Shown here: in pieces, positions 1-5,800 of the stretch
How the letters are laid out: each line of letters opens with the position of its first letter
Position numbering within the stretch: position 1 is the stretch's first letter
NCBI GenBank assembly: GCA_003489395.1
Contig: DNMN01000007.1
Span: 1,871 to 8,803 of the forward strand
Length of the DNA stretch: 6,933 bases
Direction of reading: 5' to 3'
DNA from: Candidatus Yonathbacteria bacterium
Lineage (GTDB): Bacteria > Patescibacteriota > Minisyncoccia > Phycocordibacterales > UBA1550
The notes under the pieces: generated by a model
Databases searched by the model: none
What the model was told of the DNA's origin: nothing
What the model saw: only the letters and a program-made list of their open reading frames with translations
Position numbers and translations under genes: made by a program

Positions 1-909
1 GAAATGCCAGTTGTTGCGAAAAAGGAGCAATCAAGTCCACGGCCAAGCCGAGAAACAGCTGTTTCTACATCCACGCAAGCAACAGTAAAAAAGGTCGTAC
101 CAAAAACGACAACCGCAACTGCGACAGCAACCGCAACTGCGACAAACGGCAGTCTTGTACCAAAAACAGCAGTGGTAGAGAAGTCTGTTGTTGCTCCTGG
201 CCCACTTCGTGCGATTACACAGACTACAAACGCGACAGACCTTACCGCGCGAGGAATCATAGAACGCACAAACATAGAACGCGCGCAAAATGGAGCATTG
301 CCGGCGCTTACTGAAAATACTCTTCTAAATCGTGATGCTCAGATGAAAGTTGATGACATGTTTGCGAAACAATATTTTGAACACGTGTCGCCAACTGGTG
401 TGGGTCCTTCGGATTTGGCTCAGGCTGTCGGGTACGCGTATGTGACAGTAGGAGAGAACCTCGCTCTAGGAGATTTTGCGGGCGACACTGGAGTGGTGAC
501 AGCGTGGATGAACAGCCCTGGTCATCGCGCGAATATTTTGAATACGCATTATATGGAGATCGGCGTTGCTGTTGGTAAAGGAATGTATGAGGGTCACATG
601 ACATGGCTCGCCGTGCAAAGTTTCGGGCTTCCGCTGTCCGCGTGCCCAGCAACAGATCAAACACTTAAGGCTCAGATTGATTCAAGTAGCGCAACGATAG
701 CGAGTTTGCGCTCCCAGCTCGACGCAAAGAAGGCCCAGCTTGATGCTACGTCGCAACATGACCCAAATTACAATACATATGTAAATGAATACAACGCGCT
801 GGTGCCACAATACAACTCGCTCGTGGAGGCAAACAGAGTTGCAGTTGCAACATACAATGCGGGCGTGCAGGCGTTCAACGCATGCATCAGCGCAGTCAGC
901 GGGCATTAG
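1..909 (+). CDS. Secreted CAP-domain (SCP/PR1-like) protein, 5'-partial
   Basis: The frame is open to the first base of the window, so the gene probably starts upstream; the first visible Met is at base 4. Numbered from that Met (301 residues), 1-80 are a low-complexity Thr/Ala/Val/Lys/Pro linker. Residues about 87-208 form a CAP domain with the hallmark positions: His127 in EHVSP, Glu151 in GENLA, and His174 in SPGHRANILN. Residues about 218-250 look like a coiled coil, followed by a Tyr/Asn-rich helical tail. Cys214 and Cys294 lie outside the CAP core and could form a disulfide. CAP proteins are usually extracytoplasmic; a signal peptide or membrane anchor is expected in the missing N-terminus but cannot be seen. 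The biochemical role of bacterial CAP proteins is mostly unknown. The stop is TAG. The family call is firm; the function is open. Confidence 0.9.
   Translation, partial: EMPVVAKKEQSSPRPSRETAVSTSTQATVKKVVPKTTTATATATATATNGSLVPKTAVVEKSVVAPGPLRAITQTTNATDLTARGIIERTNIERAQNGALPALTENTLLNRDAQMKVDDMFAKQYFEHVSPTGVGPSDLAQAVGYAYVTVGENLALGDFAGDTGVVTAWMNSPGHRANILNTHYMEIGVAVGKGMYEGHMTWLAVQSFGLPLSACPATDQTLKAQIDSSSATIASLRSQLDAKKAQLDATSQHDPNYNTYVNEYNALVPQYNSLVEANRVAVATYNAGVQAFNACISAVSGH
112..144 (+). repeat. Imperfect 18-bp tandem repeat inside the CAP gene linker
   Basis: The unit ACCGCAACTGCGACAGCA at 112-129 is followed directly by a second copy at 130-144 that matches for 15 bases and then diverges. It encodes alternating Thr-Ala in the low-complexity linker before the CAP domain. 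A VPKT peptide motif also occurs on both sides of it (residues 32-35 and 52-55), suggesting the linker grew by local duplication. Such in-frame units can change copy number by slippage and alter linker length. Confidence 0.7.
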
Positions 910-925
910 TTTTTCTCCTGTTTTC

Positions 926-970
926 TACTATACACGTATAATATACTATCGGACAAATGCGTGTATAGTA
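926..970. promoter_or_regulatory. 11-bp inverted repeat enclosing a consensus TATAAT
   Basis: TACTATACACG at 926-936 is perfectly repeated in inverse at 960-970, with 23 nt between the arms. A perfect TATAAT lies at 937-942 and an overlapping TATACT at 942-947. No good -35 is seen at the matching distance (TCTCCT at 914-919). It could be a promoter under an operator for the 1039 gene, which would give a leader of about 90 nt, or a weak transcript end for the CAP gene. The first T-run after the second arm starts about 10 nt downstream, which is poor for a classic terminator. Confidence 0.4.
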
Positions 971-1001
971 TGGGTTGAGATTTTTTCTTGTTAGTTTTTG
1001 T

Positions 1002-1030
1002 TTGTAAAACCGGTTTTTTTCTGCTAATAT
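1002..1030 (+). promoter_or_regulatory. Predicted leaderless promoter of the 75-aa gene and ychF
   Basis: TTGTAA at 1002-1007 (4 of 6 to the -35 consensus), a 17-bp spacer, then TAATAT at 1025-1030 preceded by TGC (1022-1024), an extended -10. The -10 ends 8 nt before the ATG at 1039, so transcription should begin at or next to the start codon. The 12-bp palindrome AAAACCGGTTTT (1006-1017) overlaps the -35 and could be a repressor site. No Shine-Dalgarno sequence precedes the ATG, which agrees with a leaderless start. Confidence 0.5.
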
Positions 1031-1038
1031 CGTCAGAT

Positions 1039-1266
1039 ATGATAAAAGAATTTTTACTTAAACAAGTTATCAAACGCCAACTCAAAGGCGTGCCAGAGGC
1101 AGAAATTGACCGCATCATCGGGCTTGTAGAAAAGAACCCAGAGCTTTTTAAAAAGATTGGTGACGAAATAAAGGCCAAGGTGAAAGCTGGCCGTTCAGAA
1201 CAAGCCGCTTCTATGGAGGTGATGAGGGCTCACCAAGGCGAACTTCAGAAAGTACTACAAAAGTAA
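1039..1266 (+). CDS. Small hypothetical helical protein upstream of ychF (75 aa)
   Basis: I do not recognise this protein by family name. It begins MIKEFLLKQVIK and is rich in Lys, Glu, Leu and Ile, with no signal peptide, membrane segment or Cys. It is probably a compact cytoplasmic helical protein: a first helix (2-16), a GVPEAEIDRII segment (17-27) and EKNPELFKKI (31-40), then a charged helix to the end. The ATG at 1039 is preferred over an in-frame TTG at 988, because the TTG would add a Phe/Cys-rich stretch and would place the -10 element inside the gene. Its TAA is separated from the ychF ATG by one base, so the two are almost certainly co-transcribed and probably translationally coupled. 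A link to YchF or the ribosome is suggested only by this position. Confidence 0.75.
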   Translation: MIKEFLLKQVIKRQLKGVPEAEIDRIIGLVEKNPELFKKIGDEIKAKVKAGRSEQAASMEVMRAHQGELQKVLQK

Positions 1267-1267
1267 T

Positions 1268-2365
1268 ATGGCGCTCGCAATAGGTATCGTCGGACTTCCA
1301 AATGTCGGCAAGTCCACTCTTTTTAACGCACTAACGAAAAAATCTGTTCCCGCAGAGAACTATCCTTTTTGCACAATAGACCCATCAGTGGGTGTTGTTG
1401 CTGTGCCTGATGTGCGCCTGCATAAGCTTGCGGAGTTTTCAAAAACGCAAAAGACAATTCCAGCAGCGGTGGAGTTTGTGGATATTGCCGGACTCGTGAA
1501 AGGAGCTAGTGAAGGTGAAGGTTTGGGAAATCAGTTTCTTTCAAATATTCGGGAGACGGATGCCATTGCAGAAGTAGTGCGTATTTTTGAGGACGACAAC
1601 GTGATACATGTGCACGGCAAAGTTGACCCTGTGTCAGATATTGAAACAATAAACCTTGAGCTTATTATTGCCGACGAACAAACAGTGACCAAACGTCTCG
1701 CGAATATTGAGAAGGATGTGAAGCGTGGCGACAAAGATGCAATAAAAGAAAAAGATATTTTGCAAAAAATTTCAAATACGCTAGTGCAAGGAAAACTCGC
1801 GCGTACGGTGCCGCTTACAGACGAGGAGGCGCTCATTGCGCGCGCAATGCACCTGCTTACAATGAAACCTATTTTATATGTGCTTAACAAAAAGGCTGGC
1901 GGTAAGAATTTGGATGAAATAAATGACCCGCGCTATTTGGCACTTTTGGAATACTTGAAGACGCTCGGCGCTCACTATGTGGTAGTGGATGCAGGAGTGG
2001 AACACGAGCTATCAGCATTTGAGGGTGAAGAAAAAGAAATGTTCCGCGCAGAACTTGGCTCAAAAAATGACGGCATCAATGATTTGATTACAGAGGGGTA
2101 TAAGATGCTTGGGCTTGAAACATATTTTACAACTGGAGAAAAGGAAACCCGCGCATGGACTATTAAAAAGGGAAGTACCGCACCAGTGGCAGGAATGGCA
2201 ATTCACACGGACTTCAAAGATAAATTTATTCGCGCGGAGATTATTTTCTGGAGGGATTTACTTGATGCAGGCTCGTTTGCGAATGCAAAGGAGAAGGGGC
2301 AGTTACGAATTGAAGGGAAGGAGTATATTGTCCGCGATGGCGATGTCATCGAGTTTAGAGTCTAA
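1268..2365 (+). CDS. ychF: Redox-regulated/ribosome-associated ATPase YchF (Obg-like)
   Basis: Full-length YchF of 365 residues, close to the usual size for the family (about 363). The P-loop is GLPNVGKST (9-17). Switch II is [16 protein letters not shown] (72-87), the characteristic YchF version, followed by [12 protein letters not shown] helical insert lies at about 125-195. The base-recognition (G4) site is N207-K-K-A210 rather than the NxxE motif typical of the family. The C-terminal TGS domain runs from about 283 to 363, with [15 protein letters not shown] and IHTDF (312-316), ending in [16 protein letters not shown]. YchF/OLA1 proteins hydrolyse ATP, bind ribosomes and affect translation and stress responses; they act in the cytoplasm. 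The gene follows the 75-aa gene by one base and has no Shine-Dalgarno sequence, suggesting coupled translation. Its last codons overlap the outer arm of a large inverted repeat. Confidence 0.96.
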   Translation: MALAIGIVGLPNVGKSTLFNALTKKSVPAENYPFCTIDPSVGVVAVPDVRLHKLAEFSKTQKTIPAAVEFVDIAGLVKGASEGEGLGNQFLSNIRETDAIAEVVRIFEDDNVIHVHGKVDPVSDIETINLELIIADEQTVTKRLANIEKDVKRGDKDAIKEKDILQKISNTLVQGKLARTVPLTDEEALIARAMHLLTMKPILYVLNKKAGGKNLDEINDPRYLALLEYLKTLGAHYVVVDAGVEHELSAFEGEEKEMFRAELGSKNDGINDLITEGYKMLGLETYFTTGEKETRAWTIKKGSTAPVAGMAIHTDFKDKFIRAEIIFWRDLLDAGSFANAKEKGQLRIEGKEYIVRDGDVIEFRV

Positions 2366-2471
2366 ATTATCTCAACCTGCTTTGTTGTAGAAAATTTTTC
2401 CTCCACGCAATGTACATTTGTACATTTTGGTCGTAAAAATTTTCTACGCCTCGCATCTTGAGCAATTTAGA
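2361..2471. repeat. 111-nt nested quasi-palindrome starting at the ychF stop codon
   Basis: Four concentric inverted repeats share one axis: TCTAAATT 2361-2368 with AATTTAGA 2464-2471; CTCAA 2371-2375 with TTGAG 2458-2462; GTAGAAAATTTTT 2387-2399 with its exact inverse at 2435-2447; and AATGTACA 2409-2416 with TGTACATT 2419-2426. That gives about 34 pairs, with near-equal unpaired stretches between them (11 versus 10 nt, and 10 versus 8 nt counted between the arms). It could be a structured 3' UTR, a protein-binding site or a miniature mobile repeat. It is AT-rich and lacks a terminal T-run, so it is not a classic terminator. Confidence 0.75.
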
Positions 2472-2480
2472 ACCTAAACA

Positions 2481-2517
2481 GATGTAGTCGTTTTTTTGTA
2501 TAAAAGACGACTACATT
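2481..2517. other. Long hairpin with a T-run in its upper stem
   Basis: ATGTAGTCGT (2482-2491) pairs with ACGACTACAT (2507-2516). The stem continues through a T-G pair and four T-A pairs to a 5-nt loop (2497-2501), giving about 15 pairs plus a T-G closure at 2481/2517. Seven T's at 2491-2497 lie inside the stem rather than after it, so termination in the + direction is not clear, although TATCTTTCTC follows. It probably helps to end or stabilise the ychF transcript. Confidence 0.6.
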
Positions 2518-2563
2518 ATCTTTCTCAGAGCGAGGGATACCTTTTGTCTGAATAAGCGTATTT

Positions 2564-2605
2564 AAAAGCAGAAACACCATTTGCATAAATGGTGTTTCTG
2601 CTTTT
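2564..2605. terminator. Bidirectional intrinsic terminator between convergent genes
   Basis: Two perfect 19-bp arms (2564-2582 and 2587-2605) flank a GCAT loop. The outer bases are AAAA on the left and TTTT on the right, continuing as TTTTCCTTT on the + strand, so both orientations end in a U-rich stretch. It sits between ychF (+) and the permease (-), where a shared terminator is expected. It is about 200 bp past the ychF stop and 120 bp past the permease stop. Confidence 0.8.
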
Positions 2606-2625
2606 CCTTTAAGCGAGCTAGATTG

Positions 2626-2703
2626 CTTTTTAGGGGGTTTTGAGCGTGGCGACGCGAAAACTTCAGATTTTTTTAAGCTTCAAAAAAGTCGTACCCTAAA
2701 AAG
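2626..2703. repeat. 78-bp element with 10-bp terminal inverted repeats and two internal hairpins
   Basis: CTTTTTAGGG (2626-2635) and CCCTAAAAAG (2694-2703) are perfect inverse arms. Between them is one hairpin of GTTTT/AAAAC plus GCGT/ACGC around a GGCG loop (2637-2661), and another of T6/A6 around AAGCTT (2668-2687). Together they can fold as a three-way junction. The element lies 18 bp past the permease stop on the - strand, so it could be the 3' end of that operon's mRNA, a small RNA or a miniature repeat. No flanking target-site duplication was seen. Confidence 0.6.
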
Positions 2704-2721
2704 GAATTTAGTGAGCGACCT

Positions 2722-3972
2722 CTATTTTCTCACGAATGCTTCACGTGGAGAAAGTTTGGATGCGTTGCGCGCAGGGAGAGCGCCAGAGATGATTCCGATA
2801 CACGAGGAGAGGATAATAGTTGCTATGGCAAACCACGCTGGTGTGATGAAGAGCGTGAGGGCTTTACTGCCGAGGTTTTGAGAAAGTGTGCTCATAACAA
2901 AGTTGATTGCCGCGCCTCCACCCATACCGATAGCGACTCCGGAGAGTCCTCCTAGAAACCCGATTATGAAGGATTCCATCAGGAACAAGTTTTGCACATC
3001 GCCGTCTGTCGCGCCGAGGGATTTCATAACACCCACTTCGTAAATACGCTCAAGGAAGCCAACGATCATAGTATTGAACATTCCGATAGCGGACACAATG
3101 AGAGCTGCGGTTCCGAAAACCATGAGCACAGTTGTGATCGCGTTTGTAATTTTGCGCGCTTGATTCACGAGGTCAATTTTCGCGCTTACAAGGAAACCTT
3201 CTTTGTCCAATTTGTCACGGAGTGGCTCCACTAGGTCCACATTGCGCGCCTTGATGAGCAAACTTTTTAGAGCTGTTGGTTCTTTTGAAACTGACGAGTA
3301 GGGAATATACGCAAGAGGCGGTTCATTTTCGTCGGTAATAACTCCACGAATTTGCAGTTTAGAAATAAGGACCTCTTCCGTGCTTCCATCTGATTTTGGG
3401 TAATAAACTTTTCCAACAACTTCTTTTCCAATAATTGTCTCATCCACAGTGAGTCCGAGAAGCTTAAGAGCCTGCGCAGATAGTACGACCCCAGGATTGT
3501 CTTCGTTGAATACATCGCCGATGTCAGGATACACACCCGCGAATCTGAAATATGAGGAACGAACGACGCGTGTCACAGGGATGAGGCCAGGCGCTCCGCC
3601 GGCAATAGAAAGTTCACCAGAGAATTCTGTGACTGGGCTTATTGCGTCCACCTCCTCATTTGTTTTTATCTCCTCCATTTTTTCCAAGTCAATTCCTTTT
3701 CCTGCTTCGCTCGGATATGCTGCCTCTAGGGTCATCAGGGAGTCTTCGCTTGTAATGAGGTTCCCAATCAAAATGTACTGAAGTCCATAACCTAGAGACA
3801 CAAGGAACACGACGGTGCCGATACCAACGGACATACCGAGCACGGTTAGAATTGTACGAGTGGGTTTTGTGCGGAAAACACGGAGGGAGAGCTTGAGCAG
3901 ATCCCAAGCAGAAAGACTGTGGTCCGTCTTTACCTCAAGTTTTGCTGGTGGTTTCTGGATATTTTGTTCCAT
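2722..3972 (-). CDS. MacB/FtsX-type ABC transporter permease
   Basis: The protein has 416 residues in the four-helix layout of type VII (MacB/LolCE/FtsX) permeases. A cytoplasmic N-terminus with an amphipathic segment (21-35) is followed by TM1 (about 40-62). An extracytoplasmic domain (about 65-275) matches the MacB-type core. Three more helices follow at about 279-305, 328-358 and 376-400. The loop after TM2, ERIYEVGVMKSLGATDGDV (308-326), is the FtsX-family ATPase-coupling region. The end, GALPARNASKLSPREAF, is also typical. Such permeases do not form a channel: they pass ATPase motion to the outside to move lipoproteins, peptides or drugs, or to control cell-wall hydrolases. The ATPase gene ends 8 nt upstream (TAA, then AATATAAT, then ATG), so they form one operon. 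There is no Shine-Dalgarno sequence. The stop is TAG. Substrate is unknown. Confidence 0.93.
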   Translation of the reverse strand: MEQNIQKPPAKLEVKTDHSLSAWDLLKLSLRVFRTKPTRTILTVLGMSVGIGTVVFLVSLGYGLQYILIGNLITSEDSLMTLEAAYPSEAGKGIDLEKMEEIKTNEEVDAISPVTEFSGELSIAGGAPGLIPVTRVVRSSYFRFAGVYPDIGDVFNEDNPGVVLSAQALKLLGLTVDETIIGKEVVGKVYYPKSDGSTEEVLISKLQIRGVITDENEPPLAYIPYSSVSKEPTALKSLLIKARNVDLVEPLRDKLDKEGFLVSAKIDLVNQARKITNAITTVLMVFGTAALIVSAIGMFNTMIVGFLERIYEVGVMKSLGATDGDVQNLFLMESFIIGFLGGLSGVAIGMGGGAAINFVMSTLSQNLGSKALTLFITPAWFAIATIILSSCIGIISGALPARNASKLSPREAFVRK

Positions 3973-3980
3973 ATTATATT

Positions 3981-5282
3981 TTAATGAAATACTTGCAGGT
4001 TCTTGCCGGTGAGAATTGTCTCAAGCTTTTCTGAAATTGTTCTCACTGTTCCTGGCGCGAGACCAACTCCAAAGTCTGAACGTGAAAGCTCTAGCACTTG
4101 GCGGAAGTTTTCCGGACTGATGATATTTCTGAAGCGGTCTTCAACTGCTTCGTCAAATCGCACAATTTGAATGTCTGAAAGTATGCCTTTGTAGTCCTCT
4201 AACAGCCATGAACGCATTTTTGAAACTTCCTCATAGAGCGGAGTCTCGGGATCTTTTTGCAGATCTGTGTAAACATCCTCAACTGTCTTTCTTTTTTCTA
4301 CAATATCCTCCGCTGTTTTTGCGATTGCGGTAGCGCGTTGTTTCCATAGACCAACTCCGCCCTCCTTGTATGGGCTGTCTAGAAAATCAATAAATGTCGG
4401 CGTGTCTATCTCGCCAGAAAGTCTCTTTGCGAGAAACATTTCAAAACGTTTAATCTCGTCTCCCGAGAATCCGCGCATAAGCATGTACGAAAGCGAGCGA
4501 GCCATTAGACGCTCCGGAGTAACCTCTGGGAAAAGGTTGTGATACAAATGTTCTGAAAGTTTCTTTTGAGCTTCTTTCTTTTTTTCTGGCTGTTCTTTTT
4601 TAATCAGCTCTCCGTCTTTTAGATAAAAGATTGTTCGCGCGTCACGCAAACTCCACGATTCGTGCGTAACCATAATAATAGTGCGACCGTCTTTCTCGTT
4701 GAGTTCCTTCAAAAATTCCAACGCCCTGTTTGCGTTTTCGGAGTCCAGGTTACCGAGCGGTTCGTCCGCGATAATTAGAGGGGGGTTGTTTGCAAGCGCG
4801 CGGGCGATACTGACGCGCTGTTGTTGTCCGCCAGAAAGTTCTGAGGGGAAACGTTCCGCGTATTTCGTCATCGCAAATCTATCAAGGAGTTTCATCGCTT
4901 CTTTTCTGCGACGGTCAACATTGATACCTAGGAAAGCCATAGGAAGTGCTACGTTGTCCAAAACCGTGAGCGAAGGGAGAAGGTTGAACTGCTGGAAAAT
5001 AATTCCCACACCAATCTGACGGTAAACAGCGAGCTCTTTTTTTGAAAGTCCACGAAGGTCGCGTCCGTTGATGAGGATATGCCCTTCGTCAGCGTTTTCA
5101 GTTTCAATACCCCCAATCAAATACGTGAGAGTTGTTTTTCCGCAACCAGATGGGCCGAAAAATGCCGCGTAACCCCCGCGTTCAATTTCGAGGTTTATGT
5201 CTTTCAGCGCGTGCACCTCCGATGGTTTGCCACGGTTGTAGTAGAAGTTTATACCTTCAAGTTTTACGAGTGGAGTGCTCAT
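3981..5282 (-). CDS. ABC transporter ATPase (MacB/LolD type) with ~200-aa C-terminal extension
   Basis: The protein has 433 residues from the ATG at 5282. This start is chosen over an in-frame TTG at 5300 that lies inside the preceding gene. Residues 1-228 are a complete MacB/LolD/FtsE-class ATPase: Walker A GPSGCGKTT (43-51), Q-loop Gln in FQQFNLLPSLTV (96-107), signature LSGGQQQR (149-156), Walker B LIIADEP (169-175), D-loop NLDS (178-181) and switch His207 in VTHE. Ordinary members end at about 225-235. Here residues 230-433 add a Lys/Glu-rich hinge (about 227-243) and a soluble, mostly helical region that I do not recognise, without membrane segments or Cys. It starts 4 nt after the receiver gene and its stop is 8 nt before the permease ATG. 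The transporter core looks catalytically intact. The tail may contact the receiver protein or control assembly with the permease (inference). Confidence 0.93.
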   Translation of the reverse strand: MSTPLVKLEGINFYYNRGKPSEVHALKDINLEIERGGYAAFFGPSGCGKTTLTYLIGGIETENADEGHILINGRDLRGLSKKELAVYRQIGVGIIFQQFNLLPSLTVLDNVALPMAFLGINVDRRRKEAMKLLDRFAMTKYAERFPSELSGGQQQRVSIARALANNPPLIIADEPLGNLDSENANRALEFLKELNEKDGRTIIMVTHESWSLRDARTIFYLKDGELIKKEQPEKKKEAQKKLSEHLYHNLFPEVTPERLMARSLSYMLMRGFSGDEIKRFEMFLAKRLSGEIDTPTFIDFLDSPYKEGGVGLWKQRATAIAKTAEDIVEKRKTVEDVYTDLQKDPETPLYEEVSKMRSWLLEDYKGILSDIQIVRFDEAVEDRFRNIISPENFRQVLELSRSDFGVGLAPGTVRTISEKLETILTGKNLQVFH

Positions 5283-5286
5283 AGCT

Positions 5287-5715
5287 TTATGAATTATCAA
5301 ACGAACGAATGATTTGAATTAGGTCTTGTGGCATATTTTCGCCCTTTTGAAGATACATCTCCGCGCCGAGTGACATTGCCTGCGCGCGGTATTCCTCCTC
5401 GTTGTAGCCTGAGAAAATAACAACGCGAATTGACTGTGTTGCTTGATCGCCTTTGATGCGACGAAGGAGTGAAAATCCTGCTTCAGCGCTCGTTTCTTTT
5501 TTGCCGTCCTTTGTGAATGGCATCACGAGTCCTGTAAAGATGATGTCTGGGCGCGTGGATGTATTGTCTATGAAAACGAACGCTTCGTCTGTGGTGCCGA
5601 CCGTGTTTAGCTCGTATTTATCGTCTAGTCCATGAAGCCAAAAAACATTTGAAAACATCAAACGAACAATTTCGTTGTCATCTATTAGGAGAATCTTCTT
5701 TTTCTGCGCTTCCAT
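5287..5715 (-). CDS. Stand-alone response-regulator receiver domain lacking the phospho-Asp
   Basis: The 142 residues cover one receiver fold and nothing else, so there is no DNA-binding or enzymatic output domain. KKILLIDDNEIVRLMF gives strand 1 and the acidic pair Asp12-Asp13. VVIFSGY holds the conserved Ser102, and YLQKG holds Lys124. In the strand-3 motif PDIIFTGLVMP, the position that normally carries the phosphorylated Asp is Gly62 (codon GGA, bases 5532-5530). The loop after strand 3 (67-80, TKDGKKETSAEAGF) is longer than usual. It is the first gene of an operon with an ABC ATPase and permease, 4 nt from the ATPase start, with no histidine kinase nearby. It probably works by protein contact, perhaps with the ATPase, and independently of normal Asp phosphorylation; that role is inference. 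The family assignment is strong. Confidence 0.9.
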   Translation of the reverse strand: MEAQKKKILLIDDNEIVRLMFSNVFWLHGLDDKYELNTVGTTDEAFVFIDNTSTRPDIIFTGLVMPFTKDGKKETSAEAGFSLLRRIKGDQATQSIRVVIFSGYNEEEYRAQAMSLGAEMYLQKGENMPQDLIQIIRSFDNS

Positions 5716-5723
5716 TGGTATTT

Positions 5724-5732
5724 ATTCTATCA
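5724..5732 (-). promoter_or_regulatory. Predicted extended -10, leaderless promoter of the receiver-ABC operon
   Basis: On the - strand TGA (5732-5730) precedes TAGAAT (5729-5724; 5 of 6 to the -10 consensus), forming an extended -10. It ends 8 nt before the ATG at 5715, so transcription should start at about the start codon. No convincing -35 is seen (TCCATA at 17-bp spacing). There is no Shine-Dalgarno sequence. Confidence 0.5.
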
Positions 5733-5764
5733 CATAGTAGTTGCGGTATGGAAGTTTTTTCGGG

Positions 5765-5793
5765 TTGCGACTAGCGTTTTTGTGGGGTACAAT
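5765..5793 (+). promoter_or_regulatory. Predicted leaderless promoter of the DUF5671-like gene
   Basis: TTGCGA (5765-5770), exactly 17 bp, then TACAAT (5788-5793; 5 of 6). The -10 ends 7 nt before the ATG at 5801. This decides the start: the longer in-frame options at 5741 and 5795 would put the promoter inside the gene or leave only one base between the -10 and the start codon. It is back to back with the operon promoter in an 85-bp divergent gap. Confidence 0.6.
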
Positions 5794-5800
5794 TATGTAT

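Noticed and set aside
112..144. Tandem 18-bp units as a possible CRISPR
   Set aside because: There are no spacers and only two imperfect units, and they are in frame within a Thr-Ala linker.
988..1038. A TTG start extending the 75-aa gene upstream
   Set aside because: It adds a Phe/Cys-rich stretch unlike the rest, and the -10 box would fall within the coding sequence; the ATG at 1039 is better supported.
1531..1890. A 119-codon open frame on the - strand opposite ychF
   Set aside because: Shadow of the strongly conserved ychF reading frame; its translation shows no recognisable domain.
2366..2721. tRNA or other known RNA gene in the convergent gap
   Set aside because: No cloverleaf, TTC-type T-arm or CCA end was seen; the hairpins fit terminators or repeats better.
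3449..3781. A 110-codon open frame on the + strand opposite the permease, and similar frames opposite the ATPase
   Set aside because: Shadows of confidently identified genes, with compositions that look like antisense reading.
3973..3980. TATAAT on the - strand directly before the permease ATG as an internal promoter
   Set aside because: It touches the ATG, leaving no room for the 7-8 nt seen at the other starts; an AT-rich 8-nt gap inside an operon explains it. A TAAAAT ending 5 nt before the ATG is also too weak to call.
5283..5300. A TTG start for the ABC ATPase overlapping the receiver gene
   Set aside because: The ATG at 5282 fits the usual N-terminus of the family and needs no overlap.
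5741..5800. An ATG at 5741 extending the DUF5671-like protein by 20 residues
   Set aside because: The TTGCGA-17-TACAAT promoter lies inside that extension, and the recognisable family sequence starts after 5801.
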